NCBI RefSeq assembly: GCF_000253295.1
Contig: NC_015717.1
Location: forward strand, 3,906,001 to 3,970,000
DNA length: 64,000 nt
DNA from: Hyphomicrobium sp. MC1
GTDB taxonomy: Bacteria > Pseudomonadota > Alphaproteobacteria > Rhizobiales > Hyphomicrobiaceae
Direction of reading: 5' to 3'
Made by a program: the position numbers and the translations under genes. Positions within the stretch are counted from its first letter, which is position 1. Each line of letters opens with the position of its first letter. The notes below the pieces were generated by a model that worked only from the letters and a program-made list of their open reading frames with translations, did not search any database and had not been told where the DNA came from. Shown piece after piece: positions 25,299 through 35,944 of this stretch.

Positions 25299-27071
25299 TC
25301 AGGCGGCTTCGACGTAGTCGGTGCTGTCGAACGGCATGCCGTAATAATAACCTTGCATGTAGGTTATTCCGGCGCTCTTCAGAAAACGGGCAGAGCGCTC
25401 GTCTCCCACCCACTCGGCAACCGTCTCCATACCGAACGTATTGGCGAGTTCGATCATCGTCTTGACGAAGATCTGATCGCTCGTGTCGTCGGCAAGATTT
25501 TTGACGAAGGCGCCGTCGATCTTGACCATGTCGACGTTGAGCCGCTTCAAATTCTTAAATGACGTGTAACCGGCGCCGAAATCGTCGATGGCGACACGGC
25601 AGCCCAACTCGTTCAACGTATCGACGAAATTCACCGATTGATCGAGTTCTTCGAGCGCAACGGTTTCCGTGATCTCGACGATCATCCGCGGCAACACGTC
25701 GGGGCGATCCCGGGTCAGACGGCGCAGCGCCGTCACCCATTCGAGATCGGAACAGGTCAAGCCGGAGACATTCACGGACAGCGTCAGTTCGCGGTGCCGC
25801 TTCAGCAGATCGACCGTCAGCTCCAATGTCCGGCGGTCGATCAGACGCGAGAGCCCGAGATGCTCGGCGATCGGCACGAATTCGCCGGCCGAGACGAGGC
25901 TGCCATCGGGACGCTCCATGCGGAGCAACGCTTCGTAGATCTCGGCCTTGCCGGTTTTCGTCGAAATCATCGGCTGCAGGACGAGACGCATGCGGTTGTC
26001 GTCGAGCGCGGCAATGACGCCCTCGGCGATCGATTTGTTGCGCATGCGGTTGCCTTCGGCCGACGGCGACGGCTCGTGCGCGATAAAGCAATCGAAGCGT
26101 TTCGATTTGGCGACATCGAGGGCGCGCAGCGCGAAGTTCACCGTGTCCTGCACCGATTTCGCTTGGTCGGGAATGATGACGCCGCCCAGAGAGATCGTCG
26201 CCGACAATTGGACGACTGAGGTTTTGATCGTGGTCTCGCGCACGGCTTTAATGAAGCGGTCGGCGGCAATGCGAAGCGCGCCTTGTCCGCAGCCGAGCAT
26301 AATGATCCCGAACTTGTTGGACGAATACCGGCCGATGACGTCTCCGCCGCGCAGCTTTTCGCGAATGCGGCGGCCAACCGCAGCGATGACCTGGTCGCCG
26401 ATTTCGATACCGAACGTCTCGTTGATAACGGCCAAATTGTTGACCGAGATCATCAGGAAGGCGCACGGCTGATAGTGCCGCTCGGCGCGGGCGAGCACGG
26501 CACCCAAGGCTTCGGTCAGGCGCGTGCGGTTGAGCAGACCAGTCAATTCGTCGAGATCGTTGCGAACGAGCAGGCGCTGCTGTTCCAGGTATTCCTCGGA
26601 GATGATGCGAATGACGCCACGCGCACGCGCCGCATGGCCGTCGGCGCCGGGCCACCAGCGGCCCTGATCTTCGACGCGGATCTCATGTTCGCTGCGCTGG
26701 CCGTTTGGACGCAGCCGGTATTGCAGACGATAGGGCACGCCGCGTACGCGGTCGGCGCCGACGCTGCGTGACAAAGCTTCCAGGCGAGAATTCAGATGCT
26801 CGGGTGCAATCAGAGCGTGATAGGCGGCACCCGTCGCGATCTTGCTCATGTCTCTGACGCCGAGGATGTCAGCCGCATTGCTTTCCCACTCGACGCGGCC
26901 GGTAGTCAGATCCCAGACGTAGGCCGTCTCCTCGATCGACGACAGGATGCCGACGAGATCGAGCCCTTCGGTCTCAGTCAACGGATCGGGACTATCTGGC
27001 GAGGCTGACTGCGGCCGAGCCTCTGGAGCCGGGCCGGTACCATTTTCGTCAGCATTCGGCGCGGAAACCAC
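25299..27071 (-). CDS. PAS-GGDEF-EAL protein, likely c-di-GMP phosphodiesterase
   Basis: This is a 590-residue cytoplasmic signalling protein with no membrane span. Residues about 40-165 look like a PAS domain. The GGDEF domain (about 170-330) keeps DELTGLLNR but has SSNKF at 250-254 in place of GGDEF, so it should not make c-di-GMP. The EAL domain (about 345-585) keeps EAL (380-382), N434, E467, D496-D497, K517, E553 and Q573. Those are the residues needed for hydrolysis, so it is probably a phosphodiesterase with a regulatory GGDEF. The start is GTG 27071 without a good ribosome site. Confidence 0.9.
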   Translation of the reverse strand: MVSAPNADENGTGPAPEARPQSASPDSPDPLTETEGLDLVGILSSIEETAYVWDLTTGRVEWESNAADILGVRDMSKIATGAAYHALIAPEHLNSRLEALSRSVGADRVRGVPYRLQYRLRPNGQRSEHEIRVEDQGRWWPGADGHAARARGVIRIISEEYLEQQRLLVRNDLDELTGLLNRTRLTEALGAVLARAERHYQPCAFLMISVNNLAVINETFGIEIGDQVIAAVGRRIREKLRGGDVIGRYSSNKFGIIMLGCGQGALRIAADRFIKAVRETTIKTSVVQLSATISLGGVIIPDQAKSVQDTVNFALRALDVAKSKRFDCFIAHEPSPSAEGNRMRNKSIAEGVIAALDDNRMRLVLQPMISTKTGKAEIYEALLRMERPDGSLVSAGEFVPIAEHLGLSRLIDRRTLELTVDLLKRHRELTLSVNVSGLTCSDLEWVTALRRLTRDRPDVLPRMIVEITETVALEELDQSVNFVDTLNELGCRVAIDDFGAGYTSFKNLKRLNVDMVKIDGAFVKNLADDTSDQIFVKTMIELANTFGMETVAEWVGDERSARFLKSAGITYMQGYYYGMPFDSTDYVEAA

Positions 27072-27261
27072 GGCGTGCTCTCGGTTTACTCACAGCAGGC
27101 CTTCCAACTTTCGTCGGAGATGGAAGGTGCCGAAACAATCGGGAAATTATTCCGGTTTCGTTAATGAGCCGTGAACACTTGGCCGCCATTGGCGCGCGGC
27201 AGACCGAAGGCGGGTGCATGGGCCGCCTTCCGTACCGCCGTCATCGTCGGATTGCTAAAAC

Positions 27262-27675
27262 TTAGTGGTCGGCGCCGATGTTGAGATCGCGGCGGGCGAC
27301 GCGGATGCCGATCGTGTAACCGCCGATCACGTCGATCAAGCAAGCCACAAGGATCAGGAAGAACACCGACGTTGCGGCCTGCGCGACGAGCAGGAATTCC
27401 GCACCGACGGCCATGAAGACGATCATCGACAAAGCATGATCAATTAGCGTCGAGGTGGTCGTGAAGGTGGACTTCACGATCTCGATGAAGAGCAGGATGA
27501 GCGTCACGAGCAGGATGAGGTCACCCCAACCGAATTTCCAATCGCCGCCGCTCAGGAGATGGATCCGGAAAATGTAGTGATTGGGGTCCGTCAGAACTTC
27601 GGGTCCCATCGTCATTACGACCGCGTTGTAAAGGAGGAAGGCGAGAACCAAGAGCGGAAGGGCTCTGATCGACAT
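27262..27675 (-). CDS. Conserved hypothetical membrane protein, four spans
   Basis: The 137-residue product has about four membrane spans (LPLLVLAFLLYNAVVM, LILLVTLILLFIEIV, ALSMIVFMAVGAEFLLVA and VFFLILVACLIDVIGGY) and a short charged C-terminus. AGGAGAG precedes ATG 27675; the earlier ATG at 27696 has no such site. I know of no function. Confidence 0.75.
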   Translation of the reverse strand: MSIRALPLLVLAFLLYNAVVMTMGPEVLTDPNHYIFRIHLLSGGDWKFGWGDLILLVTLILLFIEIVKSTFTTTSTLIDHALSMIVFMAVGAEFLLVAQAATSVFFLILVACLIDVIGGYTIGIRVARRDLNIGADH

Positions 27676-27869
27676 GAAGCTCTCCTGAGATTTCAATCAC
27701 CCCGTGGCCAGCTCGCTCAGACCGGACTTTGCAAGCCAGACTCTCGGGCGCGGCCGGGGTTTATAGGCACGCTCCGCCTCGTTTGCCAAGCAACGGTGAC
27801 CGGCGCAAGGCAACGCACGCCGGAACCTCGGCTCCGGCGCTACACAACCCTTTTCGTCGCTGAAACGAC

Positions 27870-28055
27870 TTACTCTTCGTTGGCCGGCGGCAGAATCTGG
27901 CGGCCGCGGTACTTACCCGACTTGAGGTCGATGTGGTGCGGACGGCGGCGTTCGCCGCTGTCCTTGTCTTCCACGTACGCCCGGGCGGTCAGGGCGTCGT
28001 GCGAACGGCGCTGCCCCCGCTTCATCGGGGACGTTTTTTTGCGTGGAACTGCCAT
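27870..28055 (-). CDS. rpmF: 50S ribosomal protein L32
   Basis: L32 is a small basic protein of the large ribosomal subunit. The 61-residue sequence opens MAVPRKKTSPMKRGQRRSHD and continues with the L32-type tail HHIDLKSGKYRGRQ. It lacks cysteines, so it is the zinc-free form. GGAG lies eight bases before ATG 28055. mtgA is upstream on the same strand, a pairing seen in related genomes. A 7-bp hairpin without a T run lies at 27818-27839. Confidence 0.96.
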   Translation of the reverse strand: MAVPRKKTSPMKRGQRRSHDALTARAYVEDKDSGERRRPHHIDLKSGKYRGRQILPPANEE

Positions 28056-28240
28056 CAGTGTTGCTCCAAAAGTGACATCCCACCCCACAAATGCGGGCGG
28101 GCCGCCGAACATGCGGCGGAAATGCCGAACGTCTTAATTGCTGGATGAACCGGCGGCGCCTTGTTTTGGGCGCGCTCAGTACCTCGGGCGGGGCTTATAC
28201 GCAAGTTAGAGGAGAAAAGCCAGTCCCCTGCGAAGCCATC

Positions 28241-29485
28241 TTAATAGGGCCTTCTGGGCAGGACGCAAGCGAACTGACCCGATGGGGCGAGCCGCATCCG
28301 GACTTGGATTGCATTGGCAAGGCGCTGAAGCCCCGGCCCCGGCCGGCCGGCGTTTCGCTCCAATGGGTTAGGCAGCGACACGGCCAAGCGCGCCGCGTCC
28401 CGGACCGACAGGCTTCGGGCTGGCTTATCGAAATGATGTTCGGCCGCCGCGCCGATGCCGAAAATGCCCGGCCCCCACTGGGCGATATTGAGGTAAATTT
28501 CCATGATCCGGCGCTTCGACCAGATCACCTCCGTTAGATAGGTCAGCGGCAGCTCGATGGCCTTGCGGACGTAACTCTTGGACGGCCACAGAAACAGGTT
28601 TTTCACGACCTGCATCGAGATCGTGCTGCCGCCCCGCGCGCGGCCATCCGTGTTTTCTATCGCTTCCTCGATCGCTTCGAGATCGACTCCGGGATGCTGG
28701 CAGAAGCGAGCATCTTCACTGAGTATGACGGCACGAACGATGTTCGGCGAAATCTGACCGAACGGCACCCATTCCTGGACCACGGGCTGGCCGGTGAGCC
28801 AATGCTGCAGCATCAGCATCGAGGCCGGAGGATTGACGAAACGATAAGCCACGATCAGCGCCAGAACGAGCGCCAGCCAGCCGATGGCGATCCAGGCCAG
28901 CAGCTTCAATCCGCGCTTCAAGAGTGCCCAAACGCTTCCAGAGGGCTGCGGAGGGCGATCTACAGCGGTGGCGGGTTCTATTCCCGCGTCGTCTGCCCTT
29001 AGCGGTTCGGGGCGCATAGCCGTGTCGATGCGAAGGCCGTCCGAAGCTGCCTGAGGGGGCGTCTGGAAATGCGGCTCGAACATCCGCTGCGGGATCATAT
29101 GGCCGAGATCGGTGCTCGCGGCGGCTGTGGGGGACGGCAGCACGAGTTCGGCAATATCGAGGGGCTTGTGGGGCTTGATTTCGCGGAGCGCCTCCGCGGC
29201 CGCCGTTTCGATTGCTGAGAGCGATCGTGACGAGGCTTCAGCGTCAATCTCGGAAAAGATAGCGTCTGCCGAGAGCGTGCCAGCCGCAGCATGCGCATGG
29301 CTGCCCGCAGGCATCGCGAGAGCAGGCGCGGGCGATGTGCTCGGCTCAGGCCGAAAGGCGCGCGCAGGCAGCGGCCGCGGCGGCTGCAGCGACATTTCGG
29401 CCTCCGCCGGCCGGGAGGGAGCCCTTTGCGGCACATTCATAGGCGGCGCGGCAGATAACCCCGATGTCTCGTCCGGCCGATCCAT
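28241..29485 (-). CDS. mtgA: Monofunctional peptidoglycan glycosyltransferase MtgA with long N-terminal extension
   Basis: MtgA polymerises lipid II into glycan strands at the inner membrane. The GT51 domain has the catalytic ILSEDARFCQHPGVD (E257) and RGGSTISMQVVKNLFLWP. A single membrane anchor lies at residues 195-216. The N-terminal 190 residues are cytoplasmic, rich in Pro, Ala and Glu and probably disordered. Typical MtgA is about 220-240 residues, so this 414-residue form is extended. ATG 29485 was chosen. The next potential starts lie inside the extension, so its full length is uncertain, but codon use looks coding throughout. Confidence 0.85.
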   Translation of the reverse strand: MDRPDETSGLSAAPPMNVPQRAPSRPAEAEMSLQPPRPLPARAFRPEPSTSPAPALAMPAGSHAHAAAGTLSADAIFSEIDAEASSRSLSAIETAAAEALREIKPHKPLDIAELVLPSPTAAASTDLGHMIPQRMFEPHFQTPPQAASDGLRIDTAMRPEPLRADDAGIEPATAVDRPPQPSGSVWALLKRGLKLLAWIAIGWLALVLALIVAYRFVNPPASMLMLQHWLTGQPVVQEWVPFGQISPNIVRAVILSEDARFCQHPGVDLEAIEEAIENTDGRARGGSTISMQVVKNLFLWPSKSYVRKAIELPLTYLTEVIWSKRRIMEIYLNIAQWGPGIFGIGAAAEHHFDKPARSLSVRDAARLAVSLPNPLERNAGRPGPGLQRLANAIQVRMRLAPSGQFACVLPRRPY

Positions 29486-29588
29486 GCTTTGCTTCAATCG
29501 ATCACGTTGTGCTAACCGCGTGCCATATATCGCCGAACCATGGCCATGTTTGAGCAGTGGTCGGATTCTCGGGGGAGAGCATAAGGCA

Positions 29589-30494
29589 GTGTCACAGTTT
29601 CTTGTCCAGCTTGGCAACTCTGCAACAGTCGTCGAAGCCTATTTAACCGCTGCTCTCGCCCGACAGGAAAGCGAGGGCACCCCTGCGCGCCTCGCTGAAG
29701 CCATCCGCCATGCCGTCCTGGGCGGCGGCAAACGCTTCCGGCCCTTCCTGGTTTTCCACAGCGCTGCGCTATTCGGCGCGACCAAGGAAGCGGCACTCCC
29801 GGCTGCGGGAGCCATAGAATGCATCCATTGCTATTCGCTGGTGCACGACGACCTGCCATCGATGGACAATGACGAGCTTCGGCGCGGCCGCCCGACAGTG
29901 TGGAAGGCCTATGACGACTGGACCGCCATTCTCGTTGGCGATGCGCTGCAGGCATTTGCTTTTGAGCTGGTTGGACGGCCGGAGAGCAACAGCAATCCGA
30001 GTATCAGAGCCGATCTCGTGCACATTCTTGCCGTCGCCTCAGGCGCGATCGGCATGGTCGGCGGCCAGCAACTCGATCTCGAAGCGGGGAAACTCAGCAA
30101 TCAGCCGACGCCGACGATCGAAAGCATCATGCGATTGCAGGCGATGAAGACCGGCGCGCTGATTACGGCGGCGTGCGAGATGGGTGCCGTCGTTGGTGGT
30201 GCGAAGCCGGAGGAACGCGCGGCGCTGAAGACTTATGGCGAGCACCTGGGTGTTGCGTTCCAGATCAGCGACGATCTGCTCGATGCGGAAGGATCAAGCG
30301 CCGATACGGGCAAAGCTACCGGCAAGGATGCCGCCGCCGGAAAAGCGACGCTCATCGGCATGCTCGGAATCAAAAAGGCGCGTAGCCACCTCGACCGTTC
30401 GATCGCGGCAGCTATCGCAGCCCTCAACGTGTTCGGAGAAAAGGCAGAGCCTCTCGCCGACGCTGCGCGGCTTATGGGCCGCCGCGACAGCTAG
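29589..30494 (+). CDS. ispA: Polyprenyl (farnesyl) diphosphate synthase
   Basis: This enzyme builds C15 (possibly C20) isoprenoid diphosphate from IPP and DMAPP. Both Asp-rich motifs are present: HDDLPSMDNDELRRG and the second ISDDLLDAEG. The catalytic-site segments GGGKRFRP and MKTGALI are also seen. The frame is open far upstream, but GTG 29589 gives the normal N-terminus (VSQFLVQLGNSATVVEAYL) and 301 residues, with GGGGGAGAG about ten bases before it. It is divergent from mtgA. ispG of the same pathway lies 2.4 kb further. Confidence 0.9.
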   Translation: MSQFLVQLGNSATVVEAYLTAALARQESEGTPARLAEAIRHAVLGGGKRFRPFLVFHSAALFGATKEAALPAAGAIECIHCYSLVHDDLPSMDNDELRRGRPTVWKAYDDWTAILVGDALQAFAFELVGRPESNSNPSIRADLVHILAVASGAIGMVGGQQLDLEAGKLSNQPTPTIESIMRLQAMKTGALITAACEMGAVVGGAKPEERAALKTYGEHLGVAFQISDDLLDAEGSSADTGKATGKDAAAGKATLIGMLGIKKARSHLDRSIAAAIAALNVFGEKAEPLADAARLMGRRDS

Positions 30495-30514
30495 CGAGAG
30501 GCGAGATCGGCGCG

Positions 30515-31180
30515 TTACCAGAACTTGTAGTTCAAGCCGACGCGAACGGTCTGGAAGTCGTTGTTGATGCGATCGCCGCTCGAGAGCGTATCGTCGCCGA
30601 AGCCCATGTAGAGATACTCGGCCTTCATGCTCCAGTTCGGAGCAAACGCCCACTCGACACCGCCGCCGGCTGCATAGCCAGCCTTGGTGTCGTTGTCGCG
30701 GAAGTTTCCGATGCCTGCGAGGTTGACGTTGGTATCGAAGTCCGCAACGGCGAGACCGGCCGTGCCATAAACCAGGAACGGTCCGCTCGCGTATCCGAGA
30801 CGTCCGCGCACGGTCGAAAACCAGTTCACACTGCTATGCGCCGTGTCACCGAACTGATCGAACGCGCTGCCGCTGATATCCGCGCCCTGGAAATCGCCTT
30901 CAAAGCCGAAGACGAAATTGCCACGCTGCCAATTATAGCCGATCTGACCACCGCCAAAGCCGCCTTCGGGCTTCGTGAAAGTCGAGTTCGACCAGCCGTA
31001 GCCGCCGTTGATACCGATATAAGCGCCCTGCCAGATCGAAGGCTCACTATACTGAACAACTGGAGCCGCCGGCGGATTGTAAGGCTGGTAAGGACCGAGA
31101 TCGGCTGCCCAAGCGCTTCCGCTTGCAGTCAACGCGAGCACAGCTCCGCCCAAGAGGGACTTAGCGATTTGCGATTTCAT
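30515..31180 (-). CDS. Outer-membrane beta-barrel protein, Omp25/31 type
   Basis: The 221-residue product has a signal peptide ending AWA at about residue 22. A Pro/Tyr-rich lead (YQPYNPPAAPV) and the family segment WQGAYIGINGGYGWSNS come next, followed by alternating strands to a C-terminal Phe-Trp (LNYKFW), as in outer-membrane barrels. It resembles porin-family proteins of the Brucella Omp25/31 type. ATG 31180 is used. The 199 bases upstream (31181-31379) hold no gene. Confidence 0.85.
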   Translation of the reverse strand: MKSQIAKSLLGGAVLALTASGSAWAADLGPYQPYNPPAAPVVQYSEPSIWQGAYIGINGGYGWSNSTFTKPEGGFGGGQIGYNWQRGNFVFGFEGDFQGADISGSAFDQFGDTAHSSVNWFSTVRGRLGYASGPFLVYGTAGLAVADFDTNVNLAGIGNFRDNDTKAGYAAGGGVEWAFAPNWSMKAEYLYMGFGDDTLSSGDRINNDFQTVRVGLNYKFW

Positions 31181-31379
31181 TTTTAGAACCCCGTCACAGT
31201 AGGCCCAGCGGCCCAATCGTACGCACTAACGCCAACAACCCATTTGGGGTTCCAGTTGGACAATTTCGATGCGCAAACCGATACGCTGGTATGCATCAAC
31301 TAGCGGCCACGAATGGCCTAGGTATTTCTGAAATGCCCTATTAACGGGTGGATACTAATAACGCGTTGATTAAACGCAA

Positions 31380-32702
31380 TCAGACTCGCGCCGCTAATCC
31401 ACTTTTATCTGCATTGATCTTTTCTTTACGAGCCATCCGCTTATCCCGCAGTTTAAGAAGCGGTAATATCCAGTGTGCGAGCCTAATTTCGCGCCGGGAT
31501 TTCTCGGGATCGACGAGATGGGACGTCGGCAGTTTCTGCGTGAATGAACTCTCCATGAGTGTACCCAGCGGAAGCTGAAGCTCGTCCTGTAAGGCGATCA
31601 TACGTGCGTAAAGTTCAGAGAGCGGCGTGATCAATCGACCGAAACCGTTGCGCGCCTGCGCCCAGCCAACAAGATAAAGACCGCGCAATCCTGGCGGAAA
31701 TGCGCCGCCGTAAACTTGCACGACGTTATTCTTCACATCGACGAGGCCTTCGGGCAGAAACGGGAATGTGGTGTTGAAGCCCGTTGCCGCAACGATCATG
31801 TCGTAGGTGCCGGTCGTGCCATCGACGAATGTGACCGTGTCGCCATCGACGTGATCGATAGCCGGACGCGGCTTCACGCGACCCAGGCGAATGGCATTCA
31901 ACAGATCCGTTCCGAACGCAGGATGACGCTCAAAAATTTTATGTTTGGGACGCGGCAAACCGTAACGACGATAGTCGCCGATACTGATGGCGATGATTGA
32001 TTTCAAGATCGCGCGCTGCAGGAAGATCGGCAGCCCCCAGATCGGAAGGTCCGTCAGCGGACGACCGAGAAACGTTTTCGGCAAATACCAATAGCCTGAC
32101 TGCAAGCTGATATCGCACGATTTGCCGAAGCGCCCGGCATCGACAGCCATATCGACACCAGAGTTGCCGCCGCCGATGACAAGCACGCGCTTGTCGTCGA
32201 ACTGGTGCGGAGCGACATAATCCTTCGAGTGCAGCAGCTCGCCCGTGTAGGTGCCCTGGAACGTCGGGTAGCGCTTATCCCAATGGTGGCCGTTGCAGAC
32301 GATGACGCCCTTGTACGTCCGCTCCTCACCGTCGGCGAACTTCACGGTCCAATGACCGGCGTCATCCGGCGCGGCGTGAACGACCTGCTTATTGAATTCG
32401 GCGTTGGCGTAAAGTCCGCGATCCTTCGCAAAATCGGTCAGATAGCTGAGCATCTGGTCGGCCGACGGAAAATCCGGAAAATCATCCGGCATCGGGTAGT
32501 CGGTATATTCCGTCGCCTTTTTGGACGAAACGATGTGCGCGTTACGATAAACGCCGTGCAGCCAGTTGCCACCCACGCCTGGCGCGGCGTCGATCAGATC
32601 GAAGGGAACGCCGCGGTGCTTCAAGGCGGCGGCCATCGCTAAACCCACAGGGCCTGCGCCAATGATGATGTGACGCTCGAGCGTGCTTATACCTTCGCTC
32701 AT
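31380..32702 (-). CDS. Flavin-containing monooxygenase family protein
   Basis: This is an FAD/NADPH-dependent monooxygenase of the FMO/Baeyer-Villiger type. It has two Rossmann fingerprints: IIGAGPVGLAMA near the start (FAD) and VIGGGNSGVDMAVD in the middle (NADPH). Between them is an FMO-like motif (FQGTYTGELLHSKDY). Length is 440 residues from ATG 32702. The oxidised substrate cannot be read. It stands alone, with 216 bases before it in which I see no gene. Confidence 0.85.
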   Translation of the reverse strand: MSEGISTLERHIIIGAGPVGLAMAAALKHRGVPFDLIDAAPGVGGNWLHGVYRNAHIVSSKKATEYTDYPMPDDFPDFPSADQMLSYLTDFAKDRGLYANAEFNKQVVHAAPDDAGHWTVKFADGEERTYKGVIVCNGHHWDKRYPTFQGTYTGELLHSKDYVAPHQFDDKRVLVIGGGNSGVDMAVDAGRFGKSCDISLQSGYWYLPKTFLGRPLTDLPIWGLPIFLQRAILKSIIAISIGDYRRYGLPRPKHKIFERHPAFGTDLLNAIRLGRVKPRPAIDHVDGDTVTFVDGTTGTYDMIVAATGFNTTFPFLPEGLVDVKNNVVQVYGGAFPPGLRGLYLVGWAQARNGFGRLITPLSELYARMIALQDELQLPLGTLMESSFTQKLPTSHLVDPEKSRREIRLAHWILPLLKLRDKRMARKEKINADKSGLAARV

Positions 32703-32918
32703 TCTCTGAAATATCCTTGATGGCGGATGCTCATGCATCCATCAGCAACGCGTCCGCAAGGCGGAGGGTCCCTGGGAAGCGGTCGTAATCGTCCGCTTCG
32801 ATACATCATTGACCGACCGCAATGCGAGCGCAGCAACGTCGCAAACGCCGCACTTAGGCGGCGATTTTCCAAGAATTACTTAAGAAATAGCCGCTTTCTT
32901 GCTTAATCGGAAGGGCAG

Positions 32919-34184
<1,266 letters not shown>

Positions 34185-34230
34185 CGAATTGCCTTTCCCG
34201 TCCCTGGTCCCGCTCCTGGGGCCCCGAGTT

Positions 34231-35034
34231 CTAGCGCCCTCTCGCGCTTCCCGCCAGAAGCGATATGGCCGCGATTGTGCACAGCGCTATGACGATTGAA
34301 GGGCCGCCGGGAACGTCGCTCGATAATGACAGCCAAAGGCCCAGAATTACGCCCAGAATCGCGATTGCGGCGGCCAGGACGGCCATCCGCTCCGGGGTTG
34401 TGGATAGTGGCCGGGCGGCCACTGCCGGAACGACAAGAAACGCCATGACGAGCAGAACGCCGACGATTTTCATGGCGACTGCGATGACGATGGCTAGCAA
34501 GAGGTCGAAGGCAGCGCGGGACACGCGCGGGTTGATGCCCTCGGCGGTCGCGAGGTCCTCGTGCAGCGACAGGCGGACAAGCGGCTTCCAGAGATAGAGC
34601 GTTGCGGCCATCACGGCGGCGCCGCCGACGTAAATCCAGACGAGATCGCCGGACGTGACCGCGAAAACGTCGCCGAAGAGGTAGCTCATCAGGTCGATGC
34701 CCGGACCTTTGACGAGCGAGATCGCGGCGATGCCGAGCGCCAGCGTCGCGTGGTGTGTGAGCCCAAGCGCGGAATCGAGCGGCACCGTTTTCTGCCGTCC
34801 GAGCAGCGTCAGAATACCCGCAGCAGCAATGGCAGCGATGACGACGGCGAGCGTCAGGTTGATGTCGGCGGCGAGCCCCAGCGCCACGCCGAGCAAGCTC
34901 GCCTGCGATAGCGTTTCGCCGACATAGGACATGCGCCGCCAGACGACGATGCAGCCGAGCGGCGCCGCGATGACAGCCAAGCCGACTGCCGCGAAGAAGG
35001 CGCGCCAAATGAAAGGATCAAGTCCAGCGATCAC
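34231..35034 (-). CDS. znuB: Zinc ABC transporter permease ZnuB
   Basis: ZnuB is the membrane subunit of a high-affinity zinc (possibly manganese) importer. The 267-residue ABC-3 family protein has about eight spans and the characteristic SYVGETLSQASLLGVALG near the N-terminus. The start is GTG 35034, which directly follows the znuC stop with no gap (TGAGTG). The neighbouring zur supports zinc. No znuA binding-protein gene is in the window. Confidence 0.92.
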   Translation of the reverse strand: MIAGLDPFIWRAFFAAVGLAVIAAPLGCIVVWRRMSYVGETLSQASLLGVALGLAADINLTLAVVIAAIAAAGILTLLGRQKTVPLDSALGLTHHATLALGIAAISLVKGPGIDLMSYLFGDVFAVTSGDLVWIYVGGAAVMAATLYLWKPLVRLSLHEDLATAEGINPRVSRAAFDLLLAIVIAVAMKIVGVLLVMAFLVVPAVAARPLSTTPERMAVLAAAIAILGVILGLWLSLSSDVPGGPSIVIALCTIAAISLLAGSARGR

Positions 35035-35928
35035 TCAGGTGCCTCGCCCCGGCATTGGCGTTTGCGTCGCCGGTTCGATGAGCGGCTCGGTTTCGCCGGT
35101 CAAGCCATGCTGATGATCGTGGTGGTGGCGGTAGACGCCGAGCGCCGTTGCGGCGTGCGGCCCGAAGATGCGGACGTATGACGCGTGTTGGGACACATCC
35201 TCGGGTTTGCCGGAACAGCAGACGTGGCCGTTGAGGCAAATCACGCGATCGCTCTTCGCCATGACGACATGAAGATCGTGCGAGACGAGCAGGACGCCCA
35301 GATTGTGGCGATCGCGCAGGCAGCCGATCATGTCATAGAGGTCGGCTTCACCGGTAAAATCGACGCCGCTCGCCGGTTCATCGAGGATGAGAAGATCGGG
35401 ACGGCGCAACAGCGCGCGGGCGATCAGAACGCGTTGGGTTTCGCCGCCGGACAGCTTCGAAAGCTGCTGATCAAGCGTGCGAGCAGCGCCCGTTTCTTCC
35501 AAGGCGCGCTTGATCTCGTCGGTCGTGACGTTCGCGCCGAGTGCCAGGAACGAGGCGACCGTCATCGGGATTGTGGAATCAACATCGAAGCGTTGCGGGA
35601 CGTAGCCAATGCGGGTTGAAGCCGGCTTCTCGATGCGTCCGCGGGTCGGCCGTTCGATGCCGAGCAGGAGCCGGACGAGTGTCGTTTTGCCCGCGCCGTT
35701 CGGGCCGATGAGCGTGACGATCTCACCGCGGTGAACATCGAGGTCGATATTCCAGAGCACCTCGCGGCTGCCGCGGGTCATCGCCAGCCCGCGTGCCGAG
35801 ATCAACGCTGTCGTATCGAAGGGCCGAGCCTTTTCTTGTAAAGGCGCGTGCTCGTGATGGTGGCCGCAACTACACGCTGCGGCCTCCTCCGTGAGGGCAT
35901 TCCCTCGTGCGTCGTCCAAAGCTGACAA
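35035..35928 (-). CDS. znuC: Zinc ABC transporter ATP-binding protein ZnuC, histidine-rich ends
   Basis: ZnuC is the ATPase of the zinc importer: Walker A GPNGAGKTT, signature LSGGETQR and Walker B LLILDEPASGVD. Both ends carry metal-binding-looking clusters, CSCGHHHEH at residues 19-27 and YRHHHDHQH near the C-terminus. No ATG lies between the zur stop and the ABC domain. A TTG at 35928, with GGAG nine bases upstream and 16 bases after zur, is my best start (297 residues). An internal ATG in the ABC domain would remove the first strand, so the TTG is more likely. Confidence 0.85.
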   Translation of the reverse strand: MSALDDARGNALTEEAAACSCGHHHEHAPLQEKARPFDTTALISARGLAMTRGSREVLWNIDLDVHRGEIVTLIGPNGAGKTTLVRLLLGIERPTRGRIEKPASTRIGYVPQRFDVDSTIPMTVASFLALGANVTTDEIKRALEETGAARTLDQQLSKLSGGETQRVLIARALLRRPDLLILDEPASGVDFTGEADLYDMIGCLRDRHNLGVLLVSHDLHVVMAKSDRVICLNGHVCCSGKPEDVSQHASYVRIFGPHAATALGVYRHHHDHQHGLTGETEPLIEPATQTPMPGRGT

Positions 35929-35944
35929 AACGGCAGTCTCCGTG

